Shown here: one piece after another, positions 49,501 to 62,104 of the stretch
How the letters are laid out: each line of letters opens with the position of its first letter
How positions within the stretch are numbered: the first letter of the stretch is position 1
NCBI RefSeq assembly: GCF_003073045.1
Contig: NC_037601.1
Span: 5,053,872 to 5,117,871, forward strand
Source of the DNA: Pomacea canaliculata
Lineage: Eukaryota; Mollusca; Gastropoda; Architaenioglossa; Ampullariidae
Reading direction: 5' to 3'
DNA length: 64,000 nucleotides
Translations under genes and position numbers: made by a program
The notes under the pieces: generated by a model
The model's input: the letters and a program-made list of their open reading frames with translations, nothing else
What the model was told of the DNA's origin: nothing
Databases searched by the model: none

Positions 49501-50507
49501 GCATCATGGGACCCGGTTACAACTCAGTAGGTTGCAGCGTGCCCCAAAGAAATGATGTAGTGACCACTACACCCCAGCAAATGGAAATGCAAGGGACTCA
49601 GCCAGGGGCCTGTGGTCCTACAGTGGTGGTGGGTTTTTTTCTTATTTCAACTAGAATTTAATTTGATGGCAGTTTGTATTTTTTCCACGTTATCGCCTCT
49701 TCAACAAAACTACTTTTATGATTAAGAAAGAAATATGAGCTTCGAAAAACAAAACATCATATTTTCATTATAATTGTGCAGCAGTCGTTGACCTGTTTTC
49801 AGCGTGCATACAGGCTATAACGAGGATTGTTATACATGTACATATAGATTCAACACTAAAATAATGACTGAAGACATATTTCTTGGTAATACTAAACATA
49901 TCTTTCTCGTAAGATGTTGTAGTACTGAGCCTGACATGTGTTCACTGGTGTTGATTGTGCAGGTGACTGTAACCGAACCTCCCACTACCTGTGGCCTGGT
50001 GGTGTCTGTGCTGAGCTCCATCTTCTGTTGTATCATTTGCGGCTTCACGGGAATGGTCTTTTCGTGGAAGGTATGTCATCCATGTTTTTAATTGGGTTTT
50101 CTGTTTAAACCTCTTTCTTCACGACTGCTAAATGGTACCTGAGATGCTGCACCATTCGTCGCGATCAGACTCGTCATTTCCCATTTGTTATCTTATTGAC
50201 TTACGGTCCTACCTCTCTTATTGACTGTAGACATGACATCCATTTATGCATCGTGCACCACAAACAGTAAACATCTGTACTCGCCATGTGTATCTCGCTG
50301 TCCATGTTGCAGGCTCGCATGTACGTCCTCAACAACAAACTCGAGCACGCGCGCCACTCACTCGTCATCGTGTGGATCCTCTTTGGCTTTGCCATCTTCT
50401 TTGGTATCATCACCTGGATAGTGGTCGTCATCTATTGTATCTTCGGAACTCGATATTTATTCGCCTCCTATTCCTGCAGCAGTAATGGTTGCTATTACAG
50501 GGTCTGA
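46536..50507 (+). CDS. Array gene 8: CD225/dispanin-like membrane protein (165 aa, clade D)
   Basis: Exons 46536-46587, 49486-49628, 49963-50070 and 50313-50507 join in frame, phases 1-0-0. The leader is MASAAPPGYQQMSTPSTG with YQQM. Residues 18-65 read FGIMGPGYNSVGCSVPQRND and TTTPQQMEMQ. Exon 3 is 15 bp shorter than in clades B and C (36 codons) and starts VTVTEPPTTCGLVVSV; helix 1 has SSIFCCIICGFTGMVFSW. Exon 4 has LEHARHS, helix 2 and the tail ending SSNGCYYRV. The exon 2 donor is GTGGGT, weaker than the GTGAGY of clades B and C. Intron 1 (2.9 kb) holds an L1/Tx1-like LINE tail and a CACAAA repeat. Confidence 0.87.
47925..48475 (+). mobile_element. L1/Tx1-like LINE 3' fragment in intron 1 of gene 8
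   Basis: Frames read RQKGARLYYDRM, then DLCRGEKENIQHIFWNCKHV and KDFWRNL, then FGPSKN, and in another frame HFVRILKYRYIIEKLNSC. C-x-x-x-x-E-x-I-x-H-x-FW-x-C is the zinc-binding end (zf-RVT) of L1/Tx1-like LINE proteins. Stops and frame changes show it is dead. A preceding stretch from about 47,640 may belong to it as well. Confidence 0.6.
48611..48655. repeat. (CACAAA/CACA)n simple repeat
   Basis: Tandem CACAAACA units within intron 1 of gene 8. The Cys-Val-rich minus-strand and Thr-His-rich plus-strand frames are artefacts of it. Confidence 0.85.
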
Positions 50508-50584
50508 TCATGTCATAATGAAGTACATACAGTCCGTTATAACATTTTTTTTCCATGACATCATTTCAGAATTAATTACAGGCA

Positions 50585-51180
50585 AGGGTTGCTGAGTCCT
50601 AGGCGAGAGACAAACACTGCACCACCCCTTTCACCCACCCACATAGCCTCCAAAAAAAAAAAAACATTTTATCAACACAAATTTAAGAAACATTGTACAT
50701 TTAGGCTTAACTTCACTTTCTTTACTCAAAATTAAAACATAGGTTTACATATTACTGTTCATGAAATGTAATATAAGTATTAATGAAATATACTTAAGAC
50801 ATAAATCGTGTTAATAAAATATATACAGCTATATGACAATGCATACACATCATGCAGACTTATCTTTACAAACTCACAAGATGCCGTGGTTGTAGGACCA
50901 TGGACGTGTATCCACTGCTGAATCCATCCGACTCCATTACTTTCAATCGTTCTCTCTCTCTCTCATTTTACGGACAACTGTCACGTGTCACAGCACCGAG
51001 GCCTTTTCAAGTTTCTGCTGATTCGTTGTCCAGTCCTGATAATCTGATCTCACTCATTACGTGTGATACATTTATCGCTATCCTTTCCAACTAGCCCCTC
51101 GGCAAGACCTTTCAATCGTTCTCTTCTTTTTTTCTCATCTTACAGAATAACCAACAAGTAAACCGCACTGCCTACATGTT
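50585..51180. repeat. Dispersed repeat after gene 8, also in intron 1 of gene 9
   Basis: Shares GGCGAGAGACAA, GGTTGTAGGACCATGGAC, ATTTTACGGACAACT and CCGAGGCCTTT with 54,280-54,960. The gene 9 copy starts CAGGGTCGGCGCAAAG, so this is probably a non-autonomous DNA transposon with CAGGG ends. The family is not settled. Confidence 0.5.
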
Positions 51181-51708
51181 TGCTGCTAAAAAAAAGTAAA
51201 AAAGGGATTTTCCACAAGAACTCATTATGAATTTACAACCAGTGTCAAAGAAAGTTTTATTGAAAAAAACCTTTTTAGAGAATTTGCTCTCAGTCAGGTC
51301 GATCGCTCACTGATGTAGACAAGAAGTCGGCAGCACCCTCCTCTAGTCATATTTTGCTGTTTGGTCAAAAACTCAAGCTGCAACAGCTCCTAGCATCTAG
51401 ACTAGACCACCCTAACCGCAGTGTCCCCTTCTCGTCCCAAGAGTTACGATGACAGGTGAAGATGAGGGAGACTCGTCTTGATGCTAACAATACAAAGAGT
51501 CGTAAAGTAAATCCTGGTGTCCAGGTGCCAAAAACATTCCAATAGCCAGCACCGCTCCGTGTCCGTCCTCATAGATTTTGCTAAAAATTACATACACCTA
51601 AGCAACTATCAATTTACACTGAAAATTCCAGAATTTTGCATATAACAAAATTTGTTTTTCGCTGATCATATTTTCAGTATGTTTAACAATTTTAGTAGAT
51701 TATTCTTT

Positions 51709-51714
51709 AATAAA
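51709..51714 (+). terminator. Candidate poly(A) signal of gene 8
   Basis: AATAAATTTCTTTCC context conserved after genes 9 (57621) and 10 (62213). Here it is 1.2 kb from the stop because the repeat at 50,585-51,180 intervenes, so an earlier signal may be used instead. Confidence 0.35.
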
Positions 51715-52812
51715 TTTCTTTCCAAATGGAGTGTTTTCGTGTGGTGGGACAAAGTGTCGTGTGGCTGAATGAGATTTCTAGGAAGCTGAAAATACAGGCT
51801 TTGTCGTGTGTACCAGACCTCTGTGGCCTTTGTCCATTACTTATCTCAAAGCCTGGTCATCGGACCTCTACCAGTCTCGTAATGTCTCCATGGAAAAGCT
51901 GACATCGTTATCGCCTATCGGTGATCTCCCATGTTACGGTTTGATTAGTAACCTCATAGTGAGTATGTTTGTAGCCTGTTGGTATTATTAGTATTGGTAT
52001 TGGTATTATTATCTCAGTGTTTAGTGCATTTCCTGCCGGCAACAAGCCCAATGAGCTTTCGGAGAAACAGTCTATGAGAGTTCTGTCCCTTGGCCTAGCA
52101 GGCAGCGAGGATCGCTCTCCTTGATTTTGTTTATGTCTTCTTGTTGTGCTTCGATTTGGAGAAAAGCGTTAAACCGTCATGTTTGCTTGTGCTTCTTTTA
52201 TGTTTTCTTCCTCTTCTGGTTTACAACAGGACGGTATATAGTGTACATAATGTAAATAATGTTCTTTTGAAGCGCGAACCGATTGGATCTATTTGCTGGA
52301 TCTCACTCCGCCTGAGTCACTCGCTTCGACAGCGACCTTCAGCTGCATTCAATAAACTGAAGTGATGATCACCCTCTCGCAGTTTCATATCATAACATTT
52401 CTCCATATTTTCAAGATTACTCAATATCTTCCCAGTATTTTTCTGATGTCACTGATATTATTCTCTGGAGTCGTTACCGTTACATCTACAGTTATCTCCC
52501 TTTACTGTCTGCACGCAGCGAGTCCTCGCGTAGTTCTTCCTTCTACTTCTTTGTTATTGTTGGTGATGTTCTACATCTTTGTTACTATTGTGAGATTTTA
52601 TTCTACACCTTTGTTACTTTTGTGAGATCGTGTTCAACGCAGTGAGTCCAAATGCAAACACTGGTCTCAAAAGCAAATATTTCATGACACTCCGGTAGTA
52701 TAGCTATTCATGTTGAGAAAAGCCTAAAAGCTATGGACACATATTCATTATACGACTTTCCCTTAAAACTAGCGATGTCAAATTTAGGAATCAAGCTTTC
52801 TTATTCCCCCTT

Positions 52813-52852
52813 TCCACCACCACTTCTACCACCACCACCACCACCACCACCA
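52813..52852. repeat. (CCA)n microsatellite
   Basis: Imperfect CCA run of about 40 bases. Confidence 0.9.
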
Positions 52853-53957
52853 ACACAAGACTCATCCGGACAGCCGACTGGGCGCAGCATGCCTTCAATC
52901 TGTGACTAGGGCTTACATTTACGGTTGAATGCGTCTGTAAGCATAACATAACACGCAAGCATATCTGCATGCATGGATACACACTCGTGCACAGGCACTA
53001 CACATTTCATCCATTGCCTTTAAAGAGAGATTGAACTTTGAGTCCCAACACATCCTGCCACTGAGTTCATGGAAGCTACTGCGTTGGCAAAGAAACTGTG
53101 GCTGTGTCCTGACCCCACAGCATTTGCCACATACAGGGGTCACTGCGTGGGTGGAATGTCAGCCACAGTCTTGACCGATCTTCACGATCTGCATTGAATG
53201 TAGATTAGGCCTATTACAAATTTAAAAACAAGTTTCTTTCAGGACTCAGTGCATTATATATATATTAGAGGGAGTAAGAAAGTTCCTGATTAACTCAACA
53301 AAGCTGTAGGAAAGTGGTCTGACATGTAAAAAAAGGAAAGATAGAAAATTTCCTTCTGACAATTTCATGAAAAGGGTGGAACAGTTGAAGGTTTATGATT
53401 AAAGTTCCTTCTAACACAACCTTTCCTTGTTTAAAGCTGATTTCGAACACAAATTAAGTTTCGCTTCGTGATCTCATACAAAGTTTGGTGTGCATGATAT
53501 ATTACATAAATAATTTAGCCCCGCCAATCCCTCCGGATGCTAAGAACTTTTTTTAAAGTGCTAAACCGGGTGGCTTCAGCCGGTGTAGTGTGTGGTTTTA
53601 CCCCCAAACAGAAACACCATTGCCACACTATGTACCTCTGCATATACCAAACATTTGTACAAGTGCATCAAGAAAACATCAAAGTTATCCGCAATCATCT
53701 CATTTCAGCGTGGAATGTATAACAAAAGGGTGCAATTGCCAAAATATACACAGTTATTAAAAGAATATCTCTGCATCACTCGAGGCATGGAAATAATAAT
53801 TCAAATATTTCCGAAATAGTACATATATATATTTGCGAATAAGTCTGCCTAACTCGTTTTAATCAAGCTGTAGGAAGGAGGCCTGAATTGCAAACGAAGA
53901 CACTGCACACAAACTTTCCTGATTTGTACAGTTTGTCACGGTATACACCATGTTTAA

Positions 53958-54096
53958 AGGGAGTCAAGATAAAAGGGGAATAACAACAGTCCGTAACACC
54001 GGCGGACTTCACCAACGCCCTCTACCAACCGAAAGTTGCCCTGCAGGTGCAGTCAGACCTTACAACAGAAACCTTTCGCTCTCCTCCGACGACACC
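53958..54096 (+). promoter_or_regulatory. Promoter block of array gene 9
   Basis: AAAGGGAGTCAAGATAAAAG (about 53,957-53,976), then ACACCGGC at 53996-54003, 101 bp before the ATG. Nearly identical to the blocks of genes 8 and 10. Confidence 0.55.
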
Positions 54097-57000
54097 ATGG
54101 CTAGCACTGCACCTCCTGCTTATCCCCCGAGGTCGACACCCTCTACAGGTGAAAAAAGCTTTTATATTTTCGGTCTCATTTGCAAATACTTATACATATG
54201 TGTGTGTATTGGACTGATGTGTTTAAACAGACTTTTGTACAAAACTGGTTTACTAGATGCTCGCCATATTGTACTTCAACCAGGGTCGGCGCAAAGCTGT
54301 GCTGCACCTGAGGCGAGAGACAAGTACTATCCTCCCCACACACACACACTTCTCCTCCCAAAAGAGAACTTTTTATCAACAGCATTATTGGAATAATTAT
54401 AAGTGTCAGCTTAACTCCATTTTTGTAACTTAAAATTCAAACAATAAACATAGTTTTTTTTCCCGTTGCCCTCCCGCCTACAGACCTCACCAAGCGTGAC
54501 TGTACCATGATAGAGACTAGAGACAGAACTGTAACAGATGAAATGTTTTGTTAATCTTTACATCATTATCTCAACCACTTGCATCCATACAAGCAAAGCA
54601 GGTAATATAAGTATTCATGAAATATAATTACCGTAAACAGACAAATCGTGTTAATATCTTTAAAAACTCTCATCATGTCCTGGTTGTAGGACCATGGACA
54701 TGTATCCACTGTTGAATCTACCCGACTTCAGTTCATTTAATCTCTCTTCTCTCTTCTCTCTTTCTCTCTCTCATTTTACGGACAACTATCAAGTGTCACC
54801 ACTCCGAGGCCTTTGCGCAGTTAAAGTAGAAAACTGGTGCATCTCCTTTGTCCAATCCTGATAATCTGATCGGACTAGTCATTATCTTAAAAAAACAGCA
54901 TCAGGCCATGTTTCCCTAGGCGACTACCCAGTCTGATAGTACAGTCGTGCCTGTCTACTACGCTTAATGAGTGTAGTGATATGAATTAATGCTCTTAAAC
55001 CGAATGCACCATTTCATGGAAATTGTCTTGTTTATCATACGAAATGAGAGAAAGCTTAACAAACACGGTGACATCGTCACGACAGATGACAGTTTAGCCT
55101 TGTAGTCACACCTGAACAGATCCCCCGCCCACTCGGCTTCCAGGAAAACTGTCCTCCCGTCGTCTTCCTCTATTCCACGTCTACTTTCTTTTTCTCTAAA
55201 TTTTCTTTTCCTCGAAACAGATCCTTGTCGTTTCTTTTTGCTTTAAAATTATTTAAGTGTTTGCAATGCCTTCACACTTTAACTAGCAACTGGAAAGTAG
55301 CTTCTGAGAATCTCTGAAGTCGAATGTAGTATTTAATCATTACTACTTGTATTCACACACCCTTAAAATGATTACTAATAGAAGAAATTACACCTTAGGA
55401 TTTGTTTTGAGTATAAAACAAACTAAAATTAAATTTCCCAGTTTATGTGCATAAGTTTGAAATTAATTTGCAAGATGTGTTGAGGCTTTCTTGTTTTGAA
55501 ATGTAATCAAGTAAGGTACTGTGGCAGAATGCGAAGACTAAATAAAACTATCCCTAGGTAGTCCCCTAACATTTTTTAATCGGAATAAAATTGAAATTCT
55601 TGTCTGAATCATACTCTTATTCTTTTCTGTTATCTGAAAGATCACACTTGTTATGTTATTATACTTGTGATTATGCTCAACAATAATTTTATCTACCTTC
55701 GATCCTGACGAAATTTCTAGTTTTTGAGGCTTTTTACGAGGCTCTCATTTTTTATTGAAATTTTTTTTCGGTGTAATGACCTAAGTAAGAGTTTGCAAAC
55801 ATATAAGCAGTCTTAAAGAGATTTGCAAACCACTGCATCATGGGATAAGAATTTTAGTGCTTTTTGTTATTTGAGAATTGTTCATGTTGACAGGCCAGCC
55901 TAACTTTGGGGTCATGGGACCCGGTTATAACTCAGAAGGTTACAATGTCCCCAAAAGAAATGATGTAGTGACTACTACACCCCAGCAAATGGAAATGCAA
56001 GCGACTCAGCCAGGGGCCTGTGGTCCTACAGTGGTGGTGGGTTTCTTTCTTATTTTAACTAGAAGACTTTGGGTTTAATTTGATGGCAGTTTGTATTTTT
56101 TTCCACGGTATCGACTCTTCAACAAAACTGCTTTTATGATTACGAAAGAAATATGAGCTTCGAGAAACAAAACATGTTTTCATAATAATTTTGCAGAAGT
56201 CGCGAGTCGTTGACTTGTTTTCGGCGTGCATACAGGCTATAACGAGGTTTGCTATACATGAACATATAGATTCAACACTAAAATAATGACTGAAGTAATA
56301 CTAAATAATTAATAATAATTAAAGTAATACTAAATTTGGTAATACTAAACATATCTTTCTCATAACATGTAACATTGAGCCTGACATGTGTCCACTGGTG
56401 TTGATTGTGCAGGTGACTGTAACCGAACCTCCCACTCACTGTGGTCTGGTGGTGTCTGTGCTGAGCTCCATCTTCTGTTGTATCATTTGCGGCTTCACGG
56501 GAATGATCTTTTCGTGGAAGGTATGTCATCCATGTTTTCATTTGGGTTTTCTGTTTAAACCTCTTTCTTCTCAACTGCTCGATGGTAACTGAGATGCTGC
56601 ACTATTCTTCGCGATCAGACTCGTCATTTGTCATCTTATTGACTTACGGTCCTATCATGAACTTGTACCACTGGAATACTTGTGGAAGCTTTTTTCCAGT
56701 CAACTACAAAACCGAGACAGGAGTGAACAAAGCTTCAGGTTCATTCACATTCTTTGTTTGGGCTCGCCGTGACTAGCACCGGAGAACTTAGCAAGAGGCT
56801 AAACGTTGGTCTCGGTAGACAGACAGCAGTCCACCTATACACATCCGTAGTCCTACCTCTCTTACTGACTGTAGTCATGACATCCATTTATACATCGTGC
56901 ACTCCAAACAGTAAACATCTGTACTGTAAAGTCCACGTGTATCTCGCTGTCCATGTTGCAGGCTCGCATGTACGTCCTCAACAACAAACTCGAGCACGCG

Positions 57001-57156
57001 CGCCACTCACTCGTCATCGTCTGGATCCTCCTTGGCTTTGCCATCTTCTTTGGTATCATCACCTGGATACTGGTCGTCATCTATGGTATCTTCGGAACCA
57101 GAACTTTATTTGCCACCCGTCACTGCAACAGTAATGGTTGCTATTACAGTGACTGA
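54097..57156 (+). CDS. Array gene 9: CD225/dispanin-like membrane protein (165 aa, clade D)
   Basis: Exons 54097-54148, 55894-56036, 56413-56520 and 56962-57156 join in frame, phases 1-0-0. The leader is MASTAPPAYPPRSTPSTG; the YxxPhi pattern is gone because the fourth residue is Arg. Residues 18-65 read FGVMGPGYNSEGYNVPKRND. Exons 3 and 4 encode the same 100 residues as gene 10. Helix 1 has SSIFCCIICGFTGMIFSW; exon 4 has LEHARHS, helix 2 and the tail CNSNGCYYSD, with Ser-Asp in place of Arg at the end. Intron 1 holds a dispersed repeat (54,280-54,960); intron 3 has about 265 bp that gene 10 lacks. Confidence 0.87.
54280..54960. mobile_element. Insert in intron 1 of gene 9, CAGGG-ended repeat
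   Basis: Intron 1 of genes 8 and 9 aligns on both sides (CGCCATATTGTAYTTC before; CTTAATGAGTKTWGTGATAYG after), and about 680 bp lie only in gene 9. The insert starts CAGGGTCGGCGCAAAGC. It contains CA and TCTC simple sequence. It is related to 50,585-51,180. Confidence 0.55.
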
Positions 57157-57499
57157 TTATGTCTTCATCATGAAGTGGCATACAGACCGTTATGAAATAG
57201 GTACAGGAGGTGGACTACTATACTTCTGCTGAGCCCCCCGAGCAAGACAGCTGAGACCTCTTTTATCAGCTTTTATAACATCTTTTTTCCAAATTTTTTT
57301 TTATTTTCTAAATACAATAGTAGAAATTCAGGCCACTTGACATAACCTTTGTTTTATTCAAGAAGTTACTTTAATTTTTATTTAATTTGGGAGCGAACGT
57401 CTGGTAAGATATACACATTTAACGATCTTTTGCGGGGTGTGTAGCAATATATCACCAATGTTGTAAACTGAATGACCGTTAGAATTTACCAACTCTAAA

Positions 57500-60000
57500 G
57501 ATAGAAGATGACATAAGCAACTATTAATTTACACTGAAAGTGCCAGAATTTCCAACAGACAAATTTTTTTTCACTGATCATATCGTCAGTATGTTTAACA
57601 ATTTGAGTAGATTATTTCTTAATAAATTTCTTTCCAAAAGGAGTTTTTTCCTGTCATGGGACAAAGTGTCGTGTGGCTGAATGAGATCTCTAGGAAGCTG
57701 AAAATACAGGCTTTGTCCTGTGTACCAGAGCTCTGTGGCCTTTGTCCATTACTTATCTCAAAGCCTGGTCATCGGACCTCTACCAGTCCCGTAATGTCTC
57801 CATGGAAGAGCTGACATCGTTATAGCCTATAGGTGATCTCCCATGTTACATTTTGCTTTGTAACCTCATACTGAAAGCTGAGTTATGTTTAGATGCGATT
57901 GTAAGTAACGGGTTAATCTAAAACTTAAAATTTCGAGTGAACTATATTCAAAATGTAGCAACTATAATTGAATTATACTTGTAATGTTTCTTGCCGTTTT
58001 CCTGTAAATCTTCTATAATTTGCAAGGCTTACTCCTTTTAGAGGTTAGTACATTCTTCTTCTGTCACCTGAAATATTCAATCTTTCTGAACCTTGCTCCT
58101 GATCTAATATAAATGAACAAGAGCAATCAACCATCTTTGTATGAAACAATACACAAACGCTTGTGCATTCATTTTGAAGAGAACAGATATAGCGACGGGA
58201 GGGTTTTGTCGACATGTTCTGATATAATACATTTAAAGGGAAACGTTGTTGTATAAAGATAAGTGTAGAAACTACAAAAAGGCTGTTTAAAAATTTTTAA
58301 TAACATTTGTGACAGAACAGTCAAATGTAAAATAACAATATAAAAATAAATTTTGAGTAGTTAAAATAAACAAATTGACTATAATTTTATGAATTTGTAA
58401 AGTACTTTTTTTCAAAATAACTTGCAGACAGTGCCTGGAATCATAGGTCTTTATAAAGTACAAACTATTATCTAAATCTTCAAGAATGCTCATTTTGATA
58501 ACTTTCAAAGTCTTGGAGATATGTGTGGTCAAAGTAGGGACCTCTTGAGACTGCGCCGTACAAAGTGAAAAGTCCTCTTCAAAAACCAATTACAGCCAGT
58601 AATGTAGATTATTTATGTTTAAGTACTCGTGTTTCTTGACACTTGACAAAAAGGGAGGGAAAGCCAGTTAGGCGAAGGGACATCACTCTCTGCTTCACTC
58701 GCTGAAGAGAGATTGAAGAAGAAGAAGAAAAAATAATTTATTTGTCAAGTGACATTGCACGAGCAGCATGTCAGGATGACTTACACGTTTCACTTCTATG
58801 TTCTGGTCTCAACATGTCTGTCCAGCATACAGGACCCCAAAGGGCATGCAACAAAAAAAGTACATACACCGGGAGGGATGTATCAGCCACAAACGGAACT
58901 GGGCGTTAATTGTGCCAATAATAAATTTATTATTTATTTATATTTACATATTATTTATTATAAAATTATTTCAGAACAGAATATATATATAGGGAGAGAG
59001 TTTGCGTGGTGTATTCAATCAAGCTGTACGAAGATGGTTACATGTAAAATAAGACAAGATAACACATTTCTTGTGATAATTGGATGGGGAGGGGAACTGT
59101 AGCACTGGCTTCTATCATCACTGTCTGGCTTTGTAATGTCGCACAGTTATTACTGTTTGCTTCGTAATTTCCTACTGAGTTGGTCTGGTGCGACCTTTAA
59201 TATAAACAGTTTGCCATAGCACTTTAATCACATGTTAAACTGTTTTCAACCTATAACCTTTTTTAAAAAAAATGGTCATAAACAGTGCAAACTTTTCCCA
59301 TACCTCTACTCGTCTTGAATTTTATGTCTGCCTATTGCTTGGGAACACTCCTTATTTCTGACCTGATCGCTTTCAAATATTTCACATTCCCTTTTTAAAA
59401 CCTATTGTGCTTTTATCCGCATTAAACCAATTCAACACTCATAGGAATGCAAAGCTATTGAGTTAACTCTTTTCAAGCAGGTTTATCATCTGCATAAAGT
59501 TGTCCCCAGGTTACCGAGAACTGTGAACAAGAATATAAAAGTGCTCACCTTCAGCCGGTGAAGCATGAAAATCCCATCTCCCACCTAAAAACTACTCCTG
59601 AGGTCTTGTGTAACTATTCACTCTTCTGTCCAAAACCACCGGGACATATGGACAAACATCAGATGGTTCGTAGCCTTACACGTCTTCACTCTTCCATCTT
59701 ACTTTACAACAAAACAAAGTTAATGTTATTTATGAAGCCCCTTCAGTGTGAAATAATAAGACTATTAAAGAAGATGATGGATACCAAAATATACACAATT
59801 ATACATGGAAATATCTTCATCACCCGAAGAAAGTATTATAATAATAGTATATAAAAATCAGGGAAAAAAAGAACATCTATAAGTCTGCCAAACTCATTTC
59901 ATCGAGCTGTAGGATGGCTGCCTGACAAGCAAAGGAAGGACACAGTACATAAATTTCTTCATTTTGTTACGGTATACAACATGGAGTCAAGATAAAGGGG
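57500..60000. other. Intergenic between genes 9 and 10, duplicated after gene 10
   Basis: 57,520-58,640 corresponds to 62,105-63,237, and 59,270-59,977 to 63,298-64,000, at high identity with small indels. The segment 58,650-59,265 is not in the second copy and holds GGCGAAGGGACATCACTCTC, also found near 22,665. The minus-strand frame at 58,287-58,589 is broken by indels in the second copy, so it is not a conserved gene. Confidence 0.6.
57621..57626 (+). terminator. Candidate poly(A) signal of gene 9
   Basis: AATAAA 465 bp after the stop, in the clade D downstream block shared with gene 10. Confidence 0.45.
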
Positions 60001-60108
60001 GATAACAGCAGTCAATCACACCGGCGGACTTCACCAACGCCCTCCCGTTGCCCTCCAGGTGCAGTCAGACCTTACAACAGAAACATTTTTCTACCCGACG
60101 ACAACACC
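59981..60108 (+). promoter_or_regulatory. Promoter block of array gene 10
   Basis: ATGGAGTCAAGATAAAGGGG (about 59,981-60,000), then ACACCGGC at 60018-60025, 91 bp before the ATG. Confidence 0.55.
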
Positions 60109-62000
60109 ATGGCTAGCGCTGCACCTCCTGGGTATTCGCCGATTTCGACATCCTCCACAGGTGACAACAGTTTCTTATATTTCCACGTATTTTCAAATAC
60201 CTACAGATATATTTTGAAATGATGTATTTAAGATGATTTTTGTACAGAACCAGAGGCTTGCCAGATGGCGCATGTTTGTATAAACTATAAAAGGAATTAA
60301 ATAGAAAAGACTTCCTTGAAAATGTTTGACAATCCTTTTTTAGTTAATTATACGAAATGAGAGAAAGCTAATGGTGTCGACCATGTCTTCTTTCTCTGTC
60401 ACGCGTTCACTTTTTTTGCTCTTTCCCTCAAACCAGATCCTCTTCCTTTGAATGTTATCTTCGCTTTGGTTTTAACATTATTTAAGTGGTTGCAATGGCT
60501 AGACCTTGTATTTCGCTATACGATATTTTGCAGTTTATGCTCATTAGTCTGAAATTAAAATATAAACTTTTCTGGTGCTTTCCTGTTTTGTAATGTTCAG
60601 CAAGAAAAATGTAAGTTCATGGCAGAATGACTAGAAGACTAAAAGTCTCACAAGGTAGAGCTGTCACATCTTTTCAGTGAATTTTAAATTGTAATTATTG
60701 TCCTGAACCATGTTACTATTCTCTTTATTACAAATGTCATGCGCGTGCTCAACAACAATTTTATCTACATTTTATGGAGGAAAATTCTAGTATTGTTGGG
60801 TTGTTTTTTTTCTCCTCTCACTTTTACTCTTTATTGAACTTCATGAGTGTACATGACTTCAGAAGGAAAAGTAACTAGGCAAGAGTTTGCAAATGTAAAA
60901 GCAGTCTTAAAAAGAGATCATATTACTGCATCATGGAATATGATTTTTAGTACTTTTATTATTTTAGAAATTTGTTTTTGACAGACCAGACTGCGTTTGG
61001 GGTCATGGGACCCGGTGATACCTCAGAGGGTTCTAACCTCCCCAAAAGAAATGATGTAGTAACTACTACACCCCAGCAAATAGAGATACAAATGGCCCAG
61101 CAGATGGCATATGGTCCTAGAGAGGTGGTGAGTTCCTTTCTGAGAGGATTTTAACTACTAGACTCACCTTTGCTGTTTGTTGGTGTGTACTTGTTTCTCT
61201 TTTGTCCCATGTTATCACAATTCCCAATGCAACTCCGCTTTATCATTAAGGAAAGAAACTTTTTACAATCCGTTCTCTTACAAATCAATCTTAAAATAAG
61301 ATAAAAATAAGTTAGATAGTTTAGTATGAAGTATATTCTGGCCTAAGTTTAGCTGTATAATTCTTTCCCTATGCATTACATTTGCATACATGCTATAATG
61401 AGTATTACTATACACTTATATTTAGAGTCAATGAATGAATGAGTGAATGAATATATTTTTCTTGTAACATCTCGTATTATCAATTCTACCTGACATTTGT
61501 ACACTGGTGTTGATTGTGCAGGTGACTGTAACTGAACCTCCCACTCACTGTGGCCTGGTGGTGTCTGTGCTGAGCTCCATCTTCTGTTGTATCATTTGCG
61601 GCTTCACGGGAATGATCTTTTCGTGGAAGGTATGTCATCCATGTTTTTAATTGGGTTTTCAGACAGACAGCAGTCCACTTATACACATCCGTGGTTCTAC
61701 CTCTTTTACTGACTGTAGTCATGACATCCATGTATACATCGTGCACTCCAAACAGTAAACATCTGTACTGTAAAGTCCATGTGTATCTCGCTGTCCATGT
61801 TGCAGGCTCGCATGTACGTCCTCAACAACAAACTCGAGCACGCGCGCCACTCACTCGTCATCGTCTGGATCCTCCTTGGCTTTGCCATCTTCTTTGGTAT
61901 CATCACCTGGATACTGGTCGTCATCTATGGTATCTTCGGAACCAGAACTTTATTTGCCACCCGTCACTGCAACAGCAATGGTTGCTATTACAGTGACTGA
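60109..62000 (+). CDS. Array gene 10: CD225/dispanin-like membrane protein (165 aa, clade D)
   Basis: Exons 60109-60160, 60985-61127, 61522-61629 and 61806-62000 join in frame, phases 1-0-0. The leader is MASAAPPGYSPISTSSTD; YSPI still fits YxxPhi. Residues 18-65 read FGVMGPGDTSEGSNLPKRND and end AYGPREV, where all the other copies of clades B, C and D end GPTVV. By my alignment 16 of 48 exon 2 residues differ from gene 9, while exons 3 and 4 (100 residues) do not differ at all. Introns 2 and 3 are short (394 and 176 bp). The tail is CNSNGCYYSD. Confidence 0.87.
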
Positions 62001-62072
62001 TTATGTCTTCGTCATGAAGTGGCATACAGTCCGTTATGACAATGTTTTAATGTCATGGTGGTCAAATATATT

Positions 62073-62096
62073 TCACACACACACACACACACACAC
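62073..62096. repeat. (AC)n microsatellite
   Basis: A 24-base CA run in the 3' flank of gene 10. Confidence 0.9.
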
Positions 62097-62104
62097 TATC
62101 TCTT

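Larger units (their letters stand above)
51180..53940. other. Intergenic between genes 8 and 9
   Basis: 51,600-51,960 is the clade D downstream block, repeated after genes 9 and 10. 52,813-52,852 is a CCA repeat. 52,915-53,640 matches the DNA upstream of gene 8 (45,590-46,060). No gene is recognised. Confidence 0.45.

Noticed and set aside
58287-58589. 100-codon minus-strand frame between genes 9 and 10
   Set aside because: The duplicate at 62.9-63.2 kb has indels that break it, so the frame is not conserved; it is better explained as a dispersed repeat.
50201-61924. Minus-strand frames reading MTTxIQVMIPKKMAKP in exon 4 of the clade D genes
   Set aside because: Antisense shadow of exon 4, repeated because the exon is repeated.
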